64,000 nucleotides of DNA from JAHEJN01 sp963787285 (GTDB lineage: Bacteria; Actinomycetota; Acidimicrobiia; Acidimicrobiales; JAHEJN01): positions 1 through 64,000 of the forward strand of contig CAWBCM010000015.1 in NCBI GenBank assembly GCA_963787285.1, in the 5' to 3' direction. Below the pieces are notes generated by a model. The model searched no databases. It was not told the origin of the DNA and saw only the letters and a program-made list of their open reading frames with translations. Below, one piece after another: positions 54,941 through 63,785 of the stretch; position 1 is the stretch's first letter; each line of letters opens with the position of its first letter. Position numbers and translations under genes: made by a program.

Positions 54941-55717
54941 TCAGGCATCGAGCGCGGCGCGAACGGCACCGACGAACTCTCCGACGCCGTTGGGGCCCTC
55001 ACCGTCGAGCAGACGCTGGACCACGGCCGAGCCCACGACCACGCCATCGGCCACCGTGCACACCTCGGCCGCCTGCGCGGGAGTGCTCACACCCACCCCC
55101 ACCAGCACCGGCTTGTCGGTGATCGCCTTCAGCCGACCGGCGATCTCCAGCGAGCTCGCCGCCAGGCGATCCCGGACGCCCGTGACACCCAGGAGGCCCA
55201 CGGCGTAGACGAACCCTCGGGCCCGGGCCACGATGCGAGCCAGGCGTTCGTCGTCGGCGGTGGGCGCCGCCAACATGATGGTCTCGACGCCGATCCGGTC
55301 GGCCACCTCGCACCACGGCTCGCTCTCCTCGAGGGGCACGTCGGGAAGGATGGCGCCGACGACGCCGCTGTCGACGGCCGTCGACGCGAACCGCTCGAGA
55401 CCCATGTGGTGGACGATGTTGTAGTAGGTCATCACGGCGAGCGGTACGCCGACATCGGCATGACGCAGCTGGGCGAACACCGACACCGGCGTCGTGCCGG
55501 CCTTGAGCGCGAGATCGCTGGCCGCCTGGATCGTCGGCCCGTCCATGACCGGGTCGGAGAACGGAATACCGATCTCCACTGCGTCAGCACCCGCGTCGAC
55601 CGCGGCCCGGACTGCGTCGAGCCAATCGTGACCGAGACCACCGGTGATGTAGGGAACGATGACCTTCCGGTCGGCGCTGCGGGCCGAGCGCAACGCCGCT
55701 TCGAAGGCGCCGGTCAC
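54941..55717 (-). CDS. trpA: Tryptophan synthase alpha chain
   Basis: GTG 55717 overlaps the trpB stop (GTGA). The 258-residue TIM barrel has 'VPYITGGLGHDWLDAV', the catalytic pair in 'AVEIGIPFSDPVMDGPTIQ' (Glu and Asp), loop 'AILPDVPLEESEPW' and phosphate site 'VGVGVSTPAQAAEV'. It cleaves indole-3-glycerol phosphate and passes indole to TrpB. End of the trp gene set. Confidence 0.97.
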   Translation of the reverse strand: MTGAFEAALRSARSADRKVIVPYITGGLGHDWLDAVRAAVDAGADAVEIGIPFSDPVMDGPTIQAASDLALKAGTTPVSVFAQLRHADVGVPLAVMTYYNIVHHMGLERFASTAVDSGVVGAILPDVPLEESEPWCEVADRIGVETIMLAAPTADDERLARIVARARGFVYAVGLLGVTGVRDRLAASSLEIAGRLKAITDKPVLVGVGVSTPAQAAEVCTVADGVVVGSAVVQRLLDGEGPNGVGEFVGAVRAALDA

Positions 55718-56868
55718 CCCAGGATCCCCATCATCTGGCCGACGTCCTTGTCGCCGCGCCCGGAGAGGTTCAACAGCACGAGCTTTCCTGCGAGCTCGGC
55801 TCGGGCCCGTGAGATCCAGGCGAGGGCATGGGCCGGTTCGAGGGCAGGGATGATGCCCTCGGTCCGACTCAGGAGCTGGAAGGCCTCGATCACCTCTGCA
55901 TCGGTGACGGTCTCGTAGCGAGCCCGGCCGATTGCCGCCAAGTGGGAGTGTTCGGGCCCGACACCGGGATAGTCGAGTCCGGCCGAGATCGATTCGGCCT
56001 CGAGTACCTGACCGTGTTCGTCCTGCATGAGATACGAGCGCGATCCGTGCACGACGCCGGGAACCGCCCGGGTGACGGCCGCGCCTCCGGCCGGTTCGAC
56101 TCCCACCAGGTCGGCGTCGGTGTCGGCGAACCCGGAGAAGATCCCCGCCGTGTTCGAGCCACCGCCCACGCACGCCGCCACGACGTCGGGCAGTCGCCCG
56201 AGCCGGGCGAGGCACTGCGCACGGGCTTCGTCGCCGATGACGCGATGGAATTCGCGGACCATCCACGGATACGGGTGCGGACCCATCACCGAGCCGAGGC
56301 AGTAGTGGGTGTCCTCCACTACCGCCACCCAATGACGCATTGCCTCGTTGACGGCGTCCTTCAGGGTCCGGCTCCCGCTCATGGCGGCGGTGACCTCGGC
56401 TCCGAGGAGCCGCATGCGGAAGACGTTGAGCTCCTGGCGGGCCATGTCGACCTCGCCCATGTAGACGATGCACTCCATGCCCATGAGCGCCGCGGCGGTG
56501 GCGGTGGCGACCCCGTGCTGACCGGCACCGGTCTCGGCGACCAGACGGGTCTTGCCCATGCGCCGGGCCAACAGCGCCTGACCCAGCACGTTGTTGATCT
56601 TGTGGCTGCCGGTGTGGTTGAGATCCTCGCGCTTGAGGACCACCTCGACGCCGAGCTCCTCGCTCAGCCGATCGCACGTGGTGAGCGGCGACGGGCGACC
56701 GGCGTAGTGGGTGAGCAGGTCGTCGAGCTCGGCACGGAAGACCGGATCGTCCCACGCCTCGCGAAACGCGGTCTCCAGTTCGAGAAGCGCAGGCATGAGC
56801 GTCTCGGGAACGAAACGTCCGCCGAAGTCGCCGAACCACCCCCGCGTGGTCGGGTCGGTCATTGCCAT
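55714..56868 (-). CDS. trpB: Tryptophan synthase beta chain
   Basis: ATG 56868, one base after the trpF stop, was chosen; ATG 56862 is possible. The 384-residue PLP enzyme shows 'GWFGDFGGRFVPETLMPALL', PLP lysine in 'LNHTGSHKINNVLGQALLAR', 'AETGAGQHGVATATAAALMG', the phosphate loop 'CVGGGSNTAGIFSGF', and 'EGIIPALEPAHALAW'. Joins indole with serine. Coupled to trpA by GTGA. Confidence 0.97.
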   Translation of the reverse strand: MAMTDPTTRGWFGDFGGRFVPETLMPALLELETAFREAWDDPVFRAELDDLLTHYAGRPSPLTTCDRLSEELGVEVVLKREDLNHTGSHKINNVLGQALLARRMGKTRLVAETGAGQHGVATATAAALMGMECIVYMGEVDMARQELNVFRMRLLGAEVTAAMSGSRTLKDAVNEAMRHWVAVVEDTHYCLGSVMGPHPYPWMVREFHRVIGDEARAQCLARLGRLPDVVAACVGGGSNTAGIFSGFADTDADLVGVEPAGGAAVTRAVPGVVHGSRSYLMQDEHGQVLEAESISAGLDYPGVGPEHSHLAAIGRARYETVTDAEVIEAFQLLSRTEGIIPALEPAHALAWISRARAELAGKLVLLNLSGRGDKDVGQMMGILG

Positions 56869-56869
56869 C

Positions 56870-57553
56870 TCAGCCGTCCTCTTGCCAGTCGTACGGGGCG
56901 TCGCTGTCGAGTGGTGGTTCGCCGCCGGTGGGGCCGACTGCCCGGGAGACCTCGACGGAGCGGGCCCGGGCGATGAAGGCGCGAACGAGCCGAGCATCCT
57001 TGCGACCCGGAGCCGACTCGACTCCGGTGGACACGTCGACGCCCCACGGCCGAACCTTGCGGATGGCCTCGGCGACGTTGTCGGGATCGAGACCGCCGGC
57101 CAGGATCATGCGCTTGAGCCGCTGCGGGGCGCCCTCGGCGAGCGACCAGTCGAACACCCGGCCCGACCCGGGGCTGGCGGAATCGACCAGCACGGCGTCG
57201 GCGGCGTACTCGGCCGCGTGATCGAGAGGACCGCTCCCCGCGGCGAACGCCTTGATCACGAAAGGAACGTGTTCACGGACGTGGGCGACATCGGCCATCG
57301 ACTCGTGACCGTGCAGCTGGGCGGCGCGCAGGCCCGCCTTGTTCGTGAGCTCGACCACCCGTTCGGGCGACTCGTCGCGGAACACGCCCACGGTGAGCAC
57401 CTCCGACGGCAGCCGCTTGGCGATGTCGCCGGCTCGAACCGGGGCGATCTGGCGGGCGGAGGGAGCAAAGACGAACCCGACCGCATCGGCCCCCATGGCG
57501 ACGGCAAGCAGCGCATCTTCTTCGGAGGTGATGCCGCAGATCTTGACGAACAC
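56870..57553 (-). CDS. trpF: Phosphoribosylanthranilate isomerase
   Basis: GTG 57553 starts 'FVKICGITSEEDALLAVAMG' with the catalytic Cys in 'KICGIT'. 'DAVGFVFAPSARQIAP' and 'AAQLHGHESM' follow, and the acid appears in 'VLVDSASPGSGRVFDWSL', with 'ILAGGLDPDNVAEAI' at the phosphate site. It is 227 residues, extended at the C-terminus by about 20. Its presence means the HisA here need not be the bifunctional PriA found in most actinobacteria. Confidence 0.94.
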   Translation of the reverse strand: MFVKICGITSEEDALLAVAMGADAVGFVFAPSARQIAPVRAGDIAKRLPSEVLTVGVFRDESPERVVELTNKAGLRAAQLHGHESMADVAHVREHVPFVIKAFAAGSGPLDHAAEYAADAVLVDSASPGSGRVFDWSLAEGAPQRLKRMILAGGLDPDNVAEAIRKVRPWGVDVSTGVESAPGRKDARLVRAFIARARSVEVSRAVGPTGGEPPLDSDAPYDWQEDG

Positions 57554-57594
57554 AAGAGCACGATACTGGGAACACCCAGTGGTGCCCGAACCCC

Positions 57595-58371
57595 TCAGGC
57601 CGAGCGAAGGCGCCGTGTGGCGGTCTCGGGGTCGCCCGAAGTCACCAGCGACTCCCCCACCAGCACGGCGTGGTACCCGGCGCGGTGGAGCGCAGCCGCA
57701 TCATCGGGACCGCGGATGCCGGACTCGGCCACCCGAACCACACCCGGCGGCATGAGCGGGGCCAGCCGCACCGCCCTGCTCTGATCGACTTCGAAGGTCA
57801 CCAGATCGCGCTGGTTCACGCCCACGAGCGTCGCACCGATGGCGACGGCGCGGTGAAGCTCGGCTTCGTCGTGGATCTCCACCAACGCATCGAGGCCGAG
57901 GGAAAACGCCAGAGAGTGCAGCTGGGCCAGCTCGGCATCGTCGAGGGCGGCGGCAATCAGCAGAACGGCGTCGGCGCCCATCAGGCGAGCGTCGATCACG
58001 TCGCGGGGATCGACGGTGAAGTCCTTGCGGAGCACCGGCAGGGCGACGGCCGAACGCGCGGCCCGCAGGTCCGCTGACGATCCTCCGAAGTGCGGCTCGT
58101 CGGTGAGAACCGACAGACACGATGCGCCACCGCTCGCATACGCCTGCGCGAGGGCGGCAGGGTCGAGGTCGGCCATCAGCGCACCCTTGCTCGGTGACCG
58201 CCGCTTGACCTCGGCGATCACGGCCAGCCCGTGGGTCTCGGCCAGGCGCCGACCGAACCCCCTCGTCGACTCCATCGCAGCCGCCTCGGCGAGCAGCCCC
58301 TCGACCGGACGCGTGTCGGCGGCCGCCCGACGCCGATGATGATCGAGGATGCGATCGAGATAGGTCGCCAC
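57595..58371 (-). CDS. trpC: Indole-3-glycerol phosphate synthase
   Basis: From GTG 58371, 258 residues: 'LAVIAEVKRRSPSKGALMAD' (catalytic Lys), 'CLSVLTDEPHFGGSSADL', 'LPVLRKDFTVDPRDVIDARL', 'ALVEIHDEAELHRAVAIGA', and 'VAESGIRGPDDAAAL'. It closes the indole ring. Separated from trpF by 41 bases. Not fused to trpF, unlike the enterobacterial enzyme. Confidence 0.96.
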   Translation of the reverse strand: MATYLDRILDHHRRRAAADTRPVEGLLAEAAAMESTRGFGRRLAETHGLAVIAEVKRRSPSKGALMADLDPAALAQAYASGGASCLSVLTDEPHFGGSSADLRAARSAVALPVLRKDFTVDPRDVIDARLMGADAVLLIAAALDDAELAQLHSLAFSLGLDALVEIHDEAELHRAVAIGATLVGVNQRDLVTFEVDQSRAVRLAPLMPPGVVRVAESGIRGPDDAAALHRAGYHAVLVGESLVTSGDPETATRRLRSA

Positions 58372-58392
58372 GGGTCGAAGGTACCCCGTGGC

Positions 58393-58947
58393 TCAATCGA
58401 GCCTCGGGTCGCGGTGACTGCGTGCAAGCGCCACCAGGGGGACGATCACGAAGCCGACCACACCGAGACACGCCGCCACGGCGCTCGCGGCGATCAGGAT
58501 CTTGGCGTTCAGGAGCAGGGCGCCGCCCAGCAGCACGGCGGCGAACAGTATGAGGAGAAGTGGCGCCATGGCGAGCAGAGGCGGAATGCTGCGCGAGCCC
58601 TCGATGGGCGTGTCGTCGAAGTCGATGATCTCGAAATCGGGTCCGTCGTCGTACGGGTGCCATGCGTCGTGGGTGCGCCCGGCAGCGGCACCTCGACCGT
58701 TCCGGGTCCTCGTGCCGTTCAGGGTGCTGTCGTACCGCTGGCGGCGGCCCGTGTCGCCGAGGACCCGCCACGCCTCGTTCACCTTCTGCATGGTCGATTC
58801 GGCCACCCGACGCCGTCCGGGCGAGTCGTTCACGTGATAGTCGGGATGATGCAAGCGAGCCAACGCCAGGTACGCCTGGCGCAGTTCGCGCGCCGAGGCA
58901 TCGGGACGACAGCCGAGCGTGTCGTAGTGCGTTTCGCGCGTGGTCAC
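58393..58947 (-). CDS. J-domain membrane protein
   Basis: The first ~70 residues are a J domain: 'THYDTLGCRPDASARELRQA', the HPD motif in 'LARLHHPDYHVND', and 'VNEAWRVLGDTGRRQRYDS'. After an acidic linker, two adjacent transmembrane segments follow ('LLLILFAAVLLGGALLLN' and 'VAACLGVVGFVIVPLVAL') and a short charged end. 184 residues. J domains stimulate Hsp70 ATPase; here it would recruit DnaK to the membrane. It lies between ygfZ and trpC, 21 bases before trpC, so co-transcription is likely. Confidence 0.85.
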   Translation of the reverse strand: MTTRETHYDTLGCRPDASARELRQAYLALARLHHPDYHVNDSPGRRRVAESTMQKVNEAWRVLGDTGRRQRYDSTLNGTRTRNGRGAAAGRTHDAWHPYDDGPDFEIIDFDDTPIEGSRSIPPLLAMAPLLLILFAAVLLGGALLLNAKILIAASAVAACLGVVGFVIVPLVALARSHRDPRLD

Positions 58948-58957
58948 TACACGGATG

Positions 58958-59770
58958 CTAAGGGACGAGCTCGACCGGAGCCCGCTCCTCCACCTCGGCC
59001 CGACCGGGGACCTCGACCGCTCGCTTCACGTAGGCCAGGGCGATCGGCTCGGTGGCCGACGCCGAGGTGATCACGCCGGCGGCGTCGCCGGCGACGGTGA
59101 GTCGATCGCCCGCCGTCAGGCGGACCGGCGGCTCGGCGTGCACCCGCACCAGGCGAGTCGGAGTGTTGCTGCCTCGACTCTCGATCCGGGCCACGAGCTC
59201 CTGGCCCGTGTAACAGCCCTTGGTGAAGCTCACCGACTGGTCGACGATGCCGGCGGCCGCGGGGATGGTCGACGAGTCGAGCTCGGCACCCATGGCCGGC
59301 CAGCGGGCGGCAATCCGCAGCGTCTCGTAGTGGTCGGCGTCGATCGACGGTTGCGCGACCACGTCGGGCCCGACCACGTCGGTGCCCTCGATGCCGCTCC
59401 ATCCGGCCGGAGCCACGATCGGGGCATCGGCGGCGACCGAGGCCGCGCCCGGGCCCCGCCAGGCGACGCCGGGCCAGGTCTGGAGGGTGAGCTCGCACTT
59501 GGTGCGAAGCTTGAAACGGGTGAGGCGGGTGATCACGGCCTCGCCCCATCCCGAATCGACGTCGAGTAGGAATCGATCATCGGAGGACCGCGTGACTCGC
59601 AGCAGCGCGACGACCTTGCCCTGTGGTTCGAGCAGCAGCGACCACGCCGACTCACCGACGCCGAGGCCGGCGATGTCCTGGCTGAGCTGACCGTGGAGGT
59701 AGGCCGCCGTCTCGGGGCCTTCGGCGATGACGACATCGCGTTCGATCGCAGCACTCTGAAGCTCGGTCAT
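58958..59770 (-). CDS. ygfZ: YgfZ/GcvT-like folate-binding protein
   Basis: ATG 59770 overlaps the trpE stop (ATGA). The 270-residue protein has 'AYLHGQLSQDIAGLGVGESA', 'LEPQGKVVALLRVTR' and the signature 'SFTKGCYTGQELVARIESRG' (K-G-C-Y-x-G-Q-E). YgfZ uses tetrahydrofolate in assembly or repair of certain iron-sulfur enzymes. A link to tryptophan synthesis is not known. Confidence 0.9.
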   Translation of the reverse strand: MTELQSAAIERDVVIAEGPETAAYLHGQLSQDIAGLGVGESAWSLLLEPQGKVVALLRVTRSSDDRFLLDVDSGWGEAVITRLTRFKLRTKCELTLQTWPGVAWRGPGAASVAADAPIVAPAGWSGIEGTDVVGPDVVAQPSIDADHYETLRIAARWPAMGAELDSSTIPAAAGIVDQSVSFTKGCYTGQELVARIESRGSNTPTRLVRVHAEPPVRLTAGDRLTVAGDAAGVITSASATEPIALAYVKRAVEVPGRAEVEERAPVELVP

Positions 59771-61286
59771 GGGGTTTCCGCCTCCCGGCGTCGCGCCGTC
59801 ATTGCTCGAGCGGCGGCCACTGCCGACAGTAGCGCCCTGGCCTTGTTGTGACACTCGTCGTACTCGTGCTCGGGAACACTGTCGGCGACGATGCCCGCCC
59901 CCGCCTGTACCGAGGCCGTCGTACCGTTCACCACCATCGTACGGATGGCGATGGCGGTGTCGATGTTGCCCGAGAAGTCGAGGTAGCCGACCACGCCGGC
60001 GTACGGGCCACGTTTGACCGGTTCGAGCTCGTCGATGATCTGCATGGCCCGCACCTTGGGTGCGCCCGAGACCGTGCCGGCGGGCAGGGTCGCCCGCAGG
60101 ACGTCGATGGGCGACTTGTCGGCGCGCAGCTCGGCCCGACACCTGCGACGTCAGGTGCATGACGTGGCTGTAGCGCTCGAGGCTCATGAGCTCGTCGACG
60201 ACGACCGAGCCGAACTCGACCACCCGGCCGATGTCGTTGCGGGCGAGATCGACGAGCATGACGTGCTCGGCCCGCTCCTTCGGGTGCTCGACGCAGCTCG
60301 GCACCCAGGCGACGATCCTCCTCGTCGGTTGCCCCGCGGCGGCGGGTACCGGCGATCGGGCGGGAGATGACCCGGTCGTCGAGGAGCTGCACCATGGGCT
60401 CGGGCGAGGACCCGACGAGCGTGACCTCGGGATGGCGGTGGAAGTACATGTACGGACTGGGATTCACCTGGCGCAGCACCCGGTACAGGTCGAAGGGGTC
60501 GGCCTCGAGCTCGAAGTCGATGCGCTGGGCGAGCACCACCTGGAAGATGTCGCCGGCCCGGATGTACTCCTTGGCCGCATCGACTGCTCGGCAGTACTGC
60601 GAGCGCGACATCGACGACGAGACCTCGGGCAACGGGTCGTCGGGCGACGGGGGCTCGAGGAACGGTTCGGCGATGGGACGGGCACCGTCGGAGGCAAGGG
60701 TCGCGAGGCGCTCGAGCGCCCCGTCGTAGAGCGATTCGAGTTGCGCGTCCGATGCCCCCGGCGGAATGACGACGTTGTCGATGAGGCTGACGCGCTGGCG
60801 CCAGTGATCGAAGACGGCGAGCTGACCGATCACCGAGAGGACGGCGTCGGGCAACCCCTGATCATCGGGCGGCCCATCGGGCAGGTGCTCGACCTCGCGA
60901 ACGACGTCGTATCCCAGGTAACCCATGAGCCCGCCGTGGAGAGGCGGGAGGTCGGCCAGCGCCGGGGATCGATAGCGCTCGAGCATCGACTCGAGCGCGG
61001 CCAGGATTCCCCGATCGAGGGGAACGTCGGGATGGAGCTCACCCTCGAGTGCGACCGTGGCGCCCCTGGCCGTCAAGGTGGCCAGTGGCTTGCGGCCGAT
61101 GAACGAGAACCGACTCCAGCGCTCGCCGTTCTCCACGGACTCCAGAAGGAAACCGGCGTCGTCGCCGACGATGCGGGCGAAGGCCGCAACCGGCGTGGTG
61201 AGATCGGCCACCAGCTCGCGCCACACCGGCACCACCGTGTAGTCCCTCGCCAGGGCGCGGAACTCGGCGCAGGTCGGTTGCGGCAC
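59767..61286 (-). CDS. trpE: Anthranilate synthase component I (two +1 breaks)
   Basis: The first ~325 residues are clean: 'GFLLESVENGERWSRFSFIG' (the feedback-binding 'LLES' motif), 'LHGGLMGYLGYDVVREVEHL', 'YIRAGDIFQVVLAQR', 'NPSPYMYFHRHPEVTLVGSS' and 'ISRPIAGTRRRGATDEEDR'. An extra base near 60291 leads to 'HVMLVDLARNDIGRVVEFGS', and another (an extra C before GAG) near 60134 leads to 'LPAGTVSGAPKVRAMQIIDE' and the end at 59767. The restored length is about 505 residues. It makes anthranilate from chorismate. trpG and trpD are not in the window. Confidence 0.93.
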
Positions 61287-61292
61287 GATGAT

Positions 61293-61616
61293 CTACAGGT
61301 AGAGACCGGTGCCGGCCTCTTCGAGCCGCTCGGCCGCGAGCGCGTGGACGTCGCGTTCGCGCAGGATGATGAATTCCTCGCCGCGAACCTCGACCTCGTA
61401 CCGGTCCTCGGGATTGAACAGCACCTGATCGCCGATCTCCATGGTGCGCACGTTCGGTCCGGCGGCGACCACCTCGGCCCATGCCAGTCGCTTGCTCACC
61501 TGTGCGGTGGCCGGGATGAGGATTCCACCCGAGGAGCGACGTTCGCCTTCGGCGTCGCCGAGGCGCACCAGGATGCGATCGTTCAGCATCTTGATGGGCA
61601 GTTTGTCGTCGCTCAC
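61293..61616 (-). CDS. groS: GroES-like co-chaperonin
   Basis: GTG 61616 overlaps the hisF stop (GTGA). The 107-residue protein reads 'MLNDRILVRLGDAEGERRSS', 'GGILIPATAQVSKRLAWAEV', 'GDQVLFNPEDRYEVEVRGEE', 'FIILRERDVHALAAER', a complete Cpn10 fold including the mobile loop and 'GGI' anchor. No groEL gene adjoins; in most genomes groES sits next to groEL. It lies between hisF and trpE, seven bases before trpE, so it is part of the his-trp transcript. Confidence 0.85.
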   Translation of the reverse strand: MSDDKLPIKMLNDRILVRLGDAEGERRSSGGILIPATAQVSKRLAWAEVVAAGPNVRTMEIGDQVLFNPEDRYEVEVRGEEFIILRERDVHALAAERLEEAGTGLYL

Positions 61617-62407
61617 GAATCGAACCGTAGCGGTTCGTCGTCGGCGGGCCGCACCGTGATCCCCCGTGCGGCCAGGTGGCGCTTGGCGTCGGCGACGGTG
61701 TGCTCGCGGAAGTGGAAGATCGACGCCGCGAGCACCGCATCGGCATGGCCCTCCGTGACCCCGTCGACCAGATGGTCGAGGGTGCCCACACCGCCGGAGG
61801 CGATGATCGGGATGTTGGTCGCCGCGCTGATCGCCCGGGTGAGCTCGGTGTCGAAGCCATCGCGGGTGCCGTCGCGATCCATCGAGGTCAGGAGGATCTC
61901 GCCGGCGCCGAGCTGCTCGACGCTCTGGGCCCACTCGATGGCGTCGAGACCGGTGGGTGTGCGGCCGCCGTGGGTGAAGACCTCGAAACCACCGTCGGCC
62001 CTGCGCCGGGCGTCGATGGCCACGGTGGCGCACTGCGAGCCGAACTCGGCCGCGATCTCCGCCACGAGCTCGGGGCGCTCGACGGCCGCCGTGTTCACCG
62101 AGACCTTGTCGGCGCCGGCCCGGAGGAGCCGTCTGGCGTCGTCGACGGTGCGAATGCCTCCGCCGATGGTGAAGGGAATGAACACCTCTTCGGCGGTGCG
62201 GCGAACCACGTCGATTATGGTGTCGCGGCGATCCGACGACGCGGTGATGTCGAGGAAGACCAGCTCGTCTGCGCCCTCTGCGTCGTACCGAGCGGCGAGC
62301 TCGACGGGATCACCGGCGTCGACGAGATCGACGAAGTTGACGCCCTTCACCACTCGACCGGCATCGACGTCGAGGCAGGGGATCACGCGGATGGCGCGAA
62401 CGGTCAT
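61613..62407 (-). CDS. hisF: Imidazole glycerol phosphate synthase cyclase subunit
   Basis: A 264-residue TIM barrel with the acid in 'VIPCLDVDAGRVVKGVNF', 'PFTIGGGIRTVDDARRLL', 'VSVNTAAVERPELV', the second Asp in 'CATVAIDARRRADGGFE' and 'IIASGGVGTLDHLVDG'. It uses ammonia from HisH to make IGP and AICAR. Its ATG overlaps the hisA stop (ATGA). Confidence 0.97.
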   Translation of the reverse strand: MTVRAIRVIPCLDVDAGRVVKGVNFVDLVDAGDPVELAARYDAEGADELVFLDITASSDRRDTIIDVVRRTAEEVFIPFTIGGGIRTVDDARRLLRAGADKVSVNTAAVERPELVAEIAAEFGSQCATVAIDARRRADGGFEVFTHGGRTPTGLDAIEWAQSVEQLGAGEILLTSMDRDGTRDGFDTELTRAISAATNIPIIASGGVGTLDHLVDGVTEGHADAVLAASIFHFREHTVADAKRHLAARGITVRPADDEPLRFDS

Positions 62408-63162
62408 GACCCGCCTCTCGCCGCCGGGAGGTCACGGAGCACGTGCATGCCCTGGCGCACGGTGAAGGCACCGTCGTAGATGGCTCGTCCGGCGATCACG
62501 CCGGCCAGTCGACGCCCGCTCACCTCCAGTTGCGCCAGCGCGACCAGATCGGCCAACGACCCGACCCCACCGCTCGCTACGACGGGGATCGCGGTCTGGG
62601 CGAGCAGGGCCTGCAGGCCGTCGATGTCGGGTCCGGCAAGGGTGCCGTCGCGCTCGATCTCGGTGACGATGACCGCCTCGACTCCGGCTTCGGCGAAGTC
62701 GTTGGCCACCTCGGCCACTCGCCGACCGCTGCTCTGCACCCAGCCTCGGATGGCGACGTCGCCCTGACGGGCGTCGAGGCCAACGGCGACCCGGCCTCCT
62801 GCGGCAATGATGTCACGCACCAGTTGTGGCTCTTCGAGGGCGGCGGTCCCGATGACCAGTCGATCGACTCCGACGGCGAACAGCGCGTCGGCGGCAGTAC
62901 GAGACCGAACCCCTCCGCCCGCCTGGACCGGCACGTCGACCGCCGCGGCGATGGCGGCGATGACGCTGTGGTTGACTGCCTCTCCGGTACGAGCGGCATC
63001 GAGGTCGACCACGTGAATCCACGAGGCACCCTCTGCGGCGAAGGTGACGGCCTGGGCCACGGGATCGTCGCCGTACACCGTCTCGGCGTCGAAGTCGCCC
63101 TTGTAGAGGCGAACACATCGACCGCCCCGAAGGTCGATCGCGGGGAACAGCTCGAAGGTCAT
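62404..63162 (-). CDS. hisA: ProFAR isomerase
   Basis: ATG 63162 overlaps the hisH stop (ATGA). The 252-residue TIM barrel has 'FPAIDLRGGRCVRLYKGDFD' (Asp), 'VPVQAGGGVRSRTAADALFA', 'RVAVGLDARQGDVAIRGW' (second Asp), 'VTEIERDGTLAGPDIDGL' and 'PVVASGGVGSLADLVAL'. It isomerises ProFAR in histidine synthesis. Many actinobacteria use one enzyme, PriA, for both this and the TrpF step; a separate trpF lies 5 kb away. Confidence 0.95.
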   Translation of the reverse strand: MTFELFPAIDLRGGRCVRLYKGDFDAETVYGDDPVAQAVTFAAEGASWIHVVDLDAARTGEAVNHSVIAAIAAAVDVPVQAGGGVRSRTAADALFAVGVDRLVIGTAALEEPQLVRDIIAAGGRVAVGLDARQGDVAIRGWVQSSGRRVAEVANDFAEAGVEAVIVTEIERDGTLAGPDIDGLQALLAQTAIPVVASGGVGSLADLVALAQLEVSGRRLAGVIAGRAIYDGAFTVRQGMHVLRDLPAARGGS

Positions 63163-63785
63163 GCGGGCGCCGGCGTGAGACTGGTGACGAAGTTCGCGAG
63201 CAACGCCAGCCCGTTGACGCCGGATTTCTCCGGATGGAACTGCGTGGCGAACACGTTTCGACGCGAGACGGCGGCGGTGACCGCGCCGCCGTAGTCGCAG
63301 ACGGCGACCACGTCGTCGGTGGCCTCGGCGGCATACGAGTGCACGAAGTACATCCAGGCGCCATCGAGCCCGTCGAGGATCGGGGTGTTCCGGACGACAC
63401 GCAGGGGGTTCCATTGCATCTGGGGGCGCCGCACGGTGTCGGGCAGCAGGTGGATGTGACCGGGCAGCACGCCGAGGCCCGGAACTCCCGTGTTCTCGTC
63501 GGATCCCTCGTACAGCATCTGCATTCCGACGCAGATGCCGAGGAACGGTCGGCCCGATTCGATCGACTCGACCGCGATGTCGGCGAGACCAGTGCCGCGC
63601 AGGGCGTCCATGCACGCGGCGAAGGCTCCGACACCGGGCATGACCACGGCGTCGGCGGCGGCAATGAGACCATGGTCGGCGGTGAGGCGGGCATCGGCGC
63701 CGGCTCGCTGGAGGCCCTTTTCGGCCGACCGGAGATTCCCGATGCCGTAGTCGAGGACGGCGACGAGCGGACGGTCGTCGCTCAC
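63159..63785 (-). CDS. hisH: Imidazole glycerol phosphate synthase glutaminase subunit
   Basis: From GTG 63785, a 208-residue class I glutamine amidotransferase: 'VLDYGIGNLRSAEKGLQRAG', 'AVVMPGVGAFAACMDAL', nucleophile Cys in 'FLGICVGMQMLYEGSDE', and His/Glu in 'VFATQFHPEKSG'. Supplies ammonia to HisF. Overlaps hisB by GTGA and hisA by ATGA. Confidence 0.97.
   Translation of the reverse strand: MSDDRPLVAVLDYGIGNLRSAEKGLQRAGADARLTADHGLIAAADAVVMPGVGAFAACMDALRGTGLADIAVESIESGRPFLGICVGMQMLYEGSDENTGVPGLGVLPGHIHLLPDTVRRPQMQWNPLRVVRNTPILDGLDGAWMYFVHSYAAEATDDVVAVCDYGGAVTAAVSRRNVFATQFHPEKSGVNGLALLANFVTSLTPAPA

Noticed and set aside
59767..61286. trpE as a pseudogene (natural tryptophan auxotrophy)
   Set aside because: Both breaks are single extra bases of the type seen throughout the window, and all downstream catalytic motifs are intact, so error is the simpler reading.
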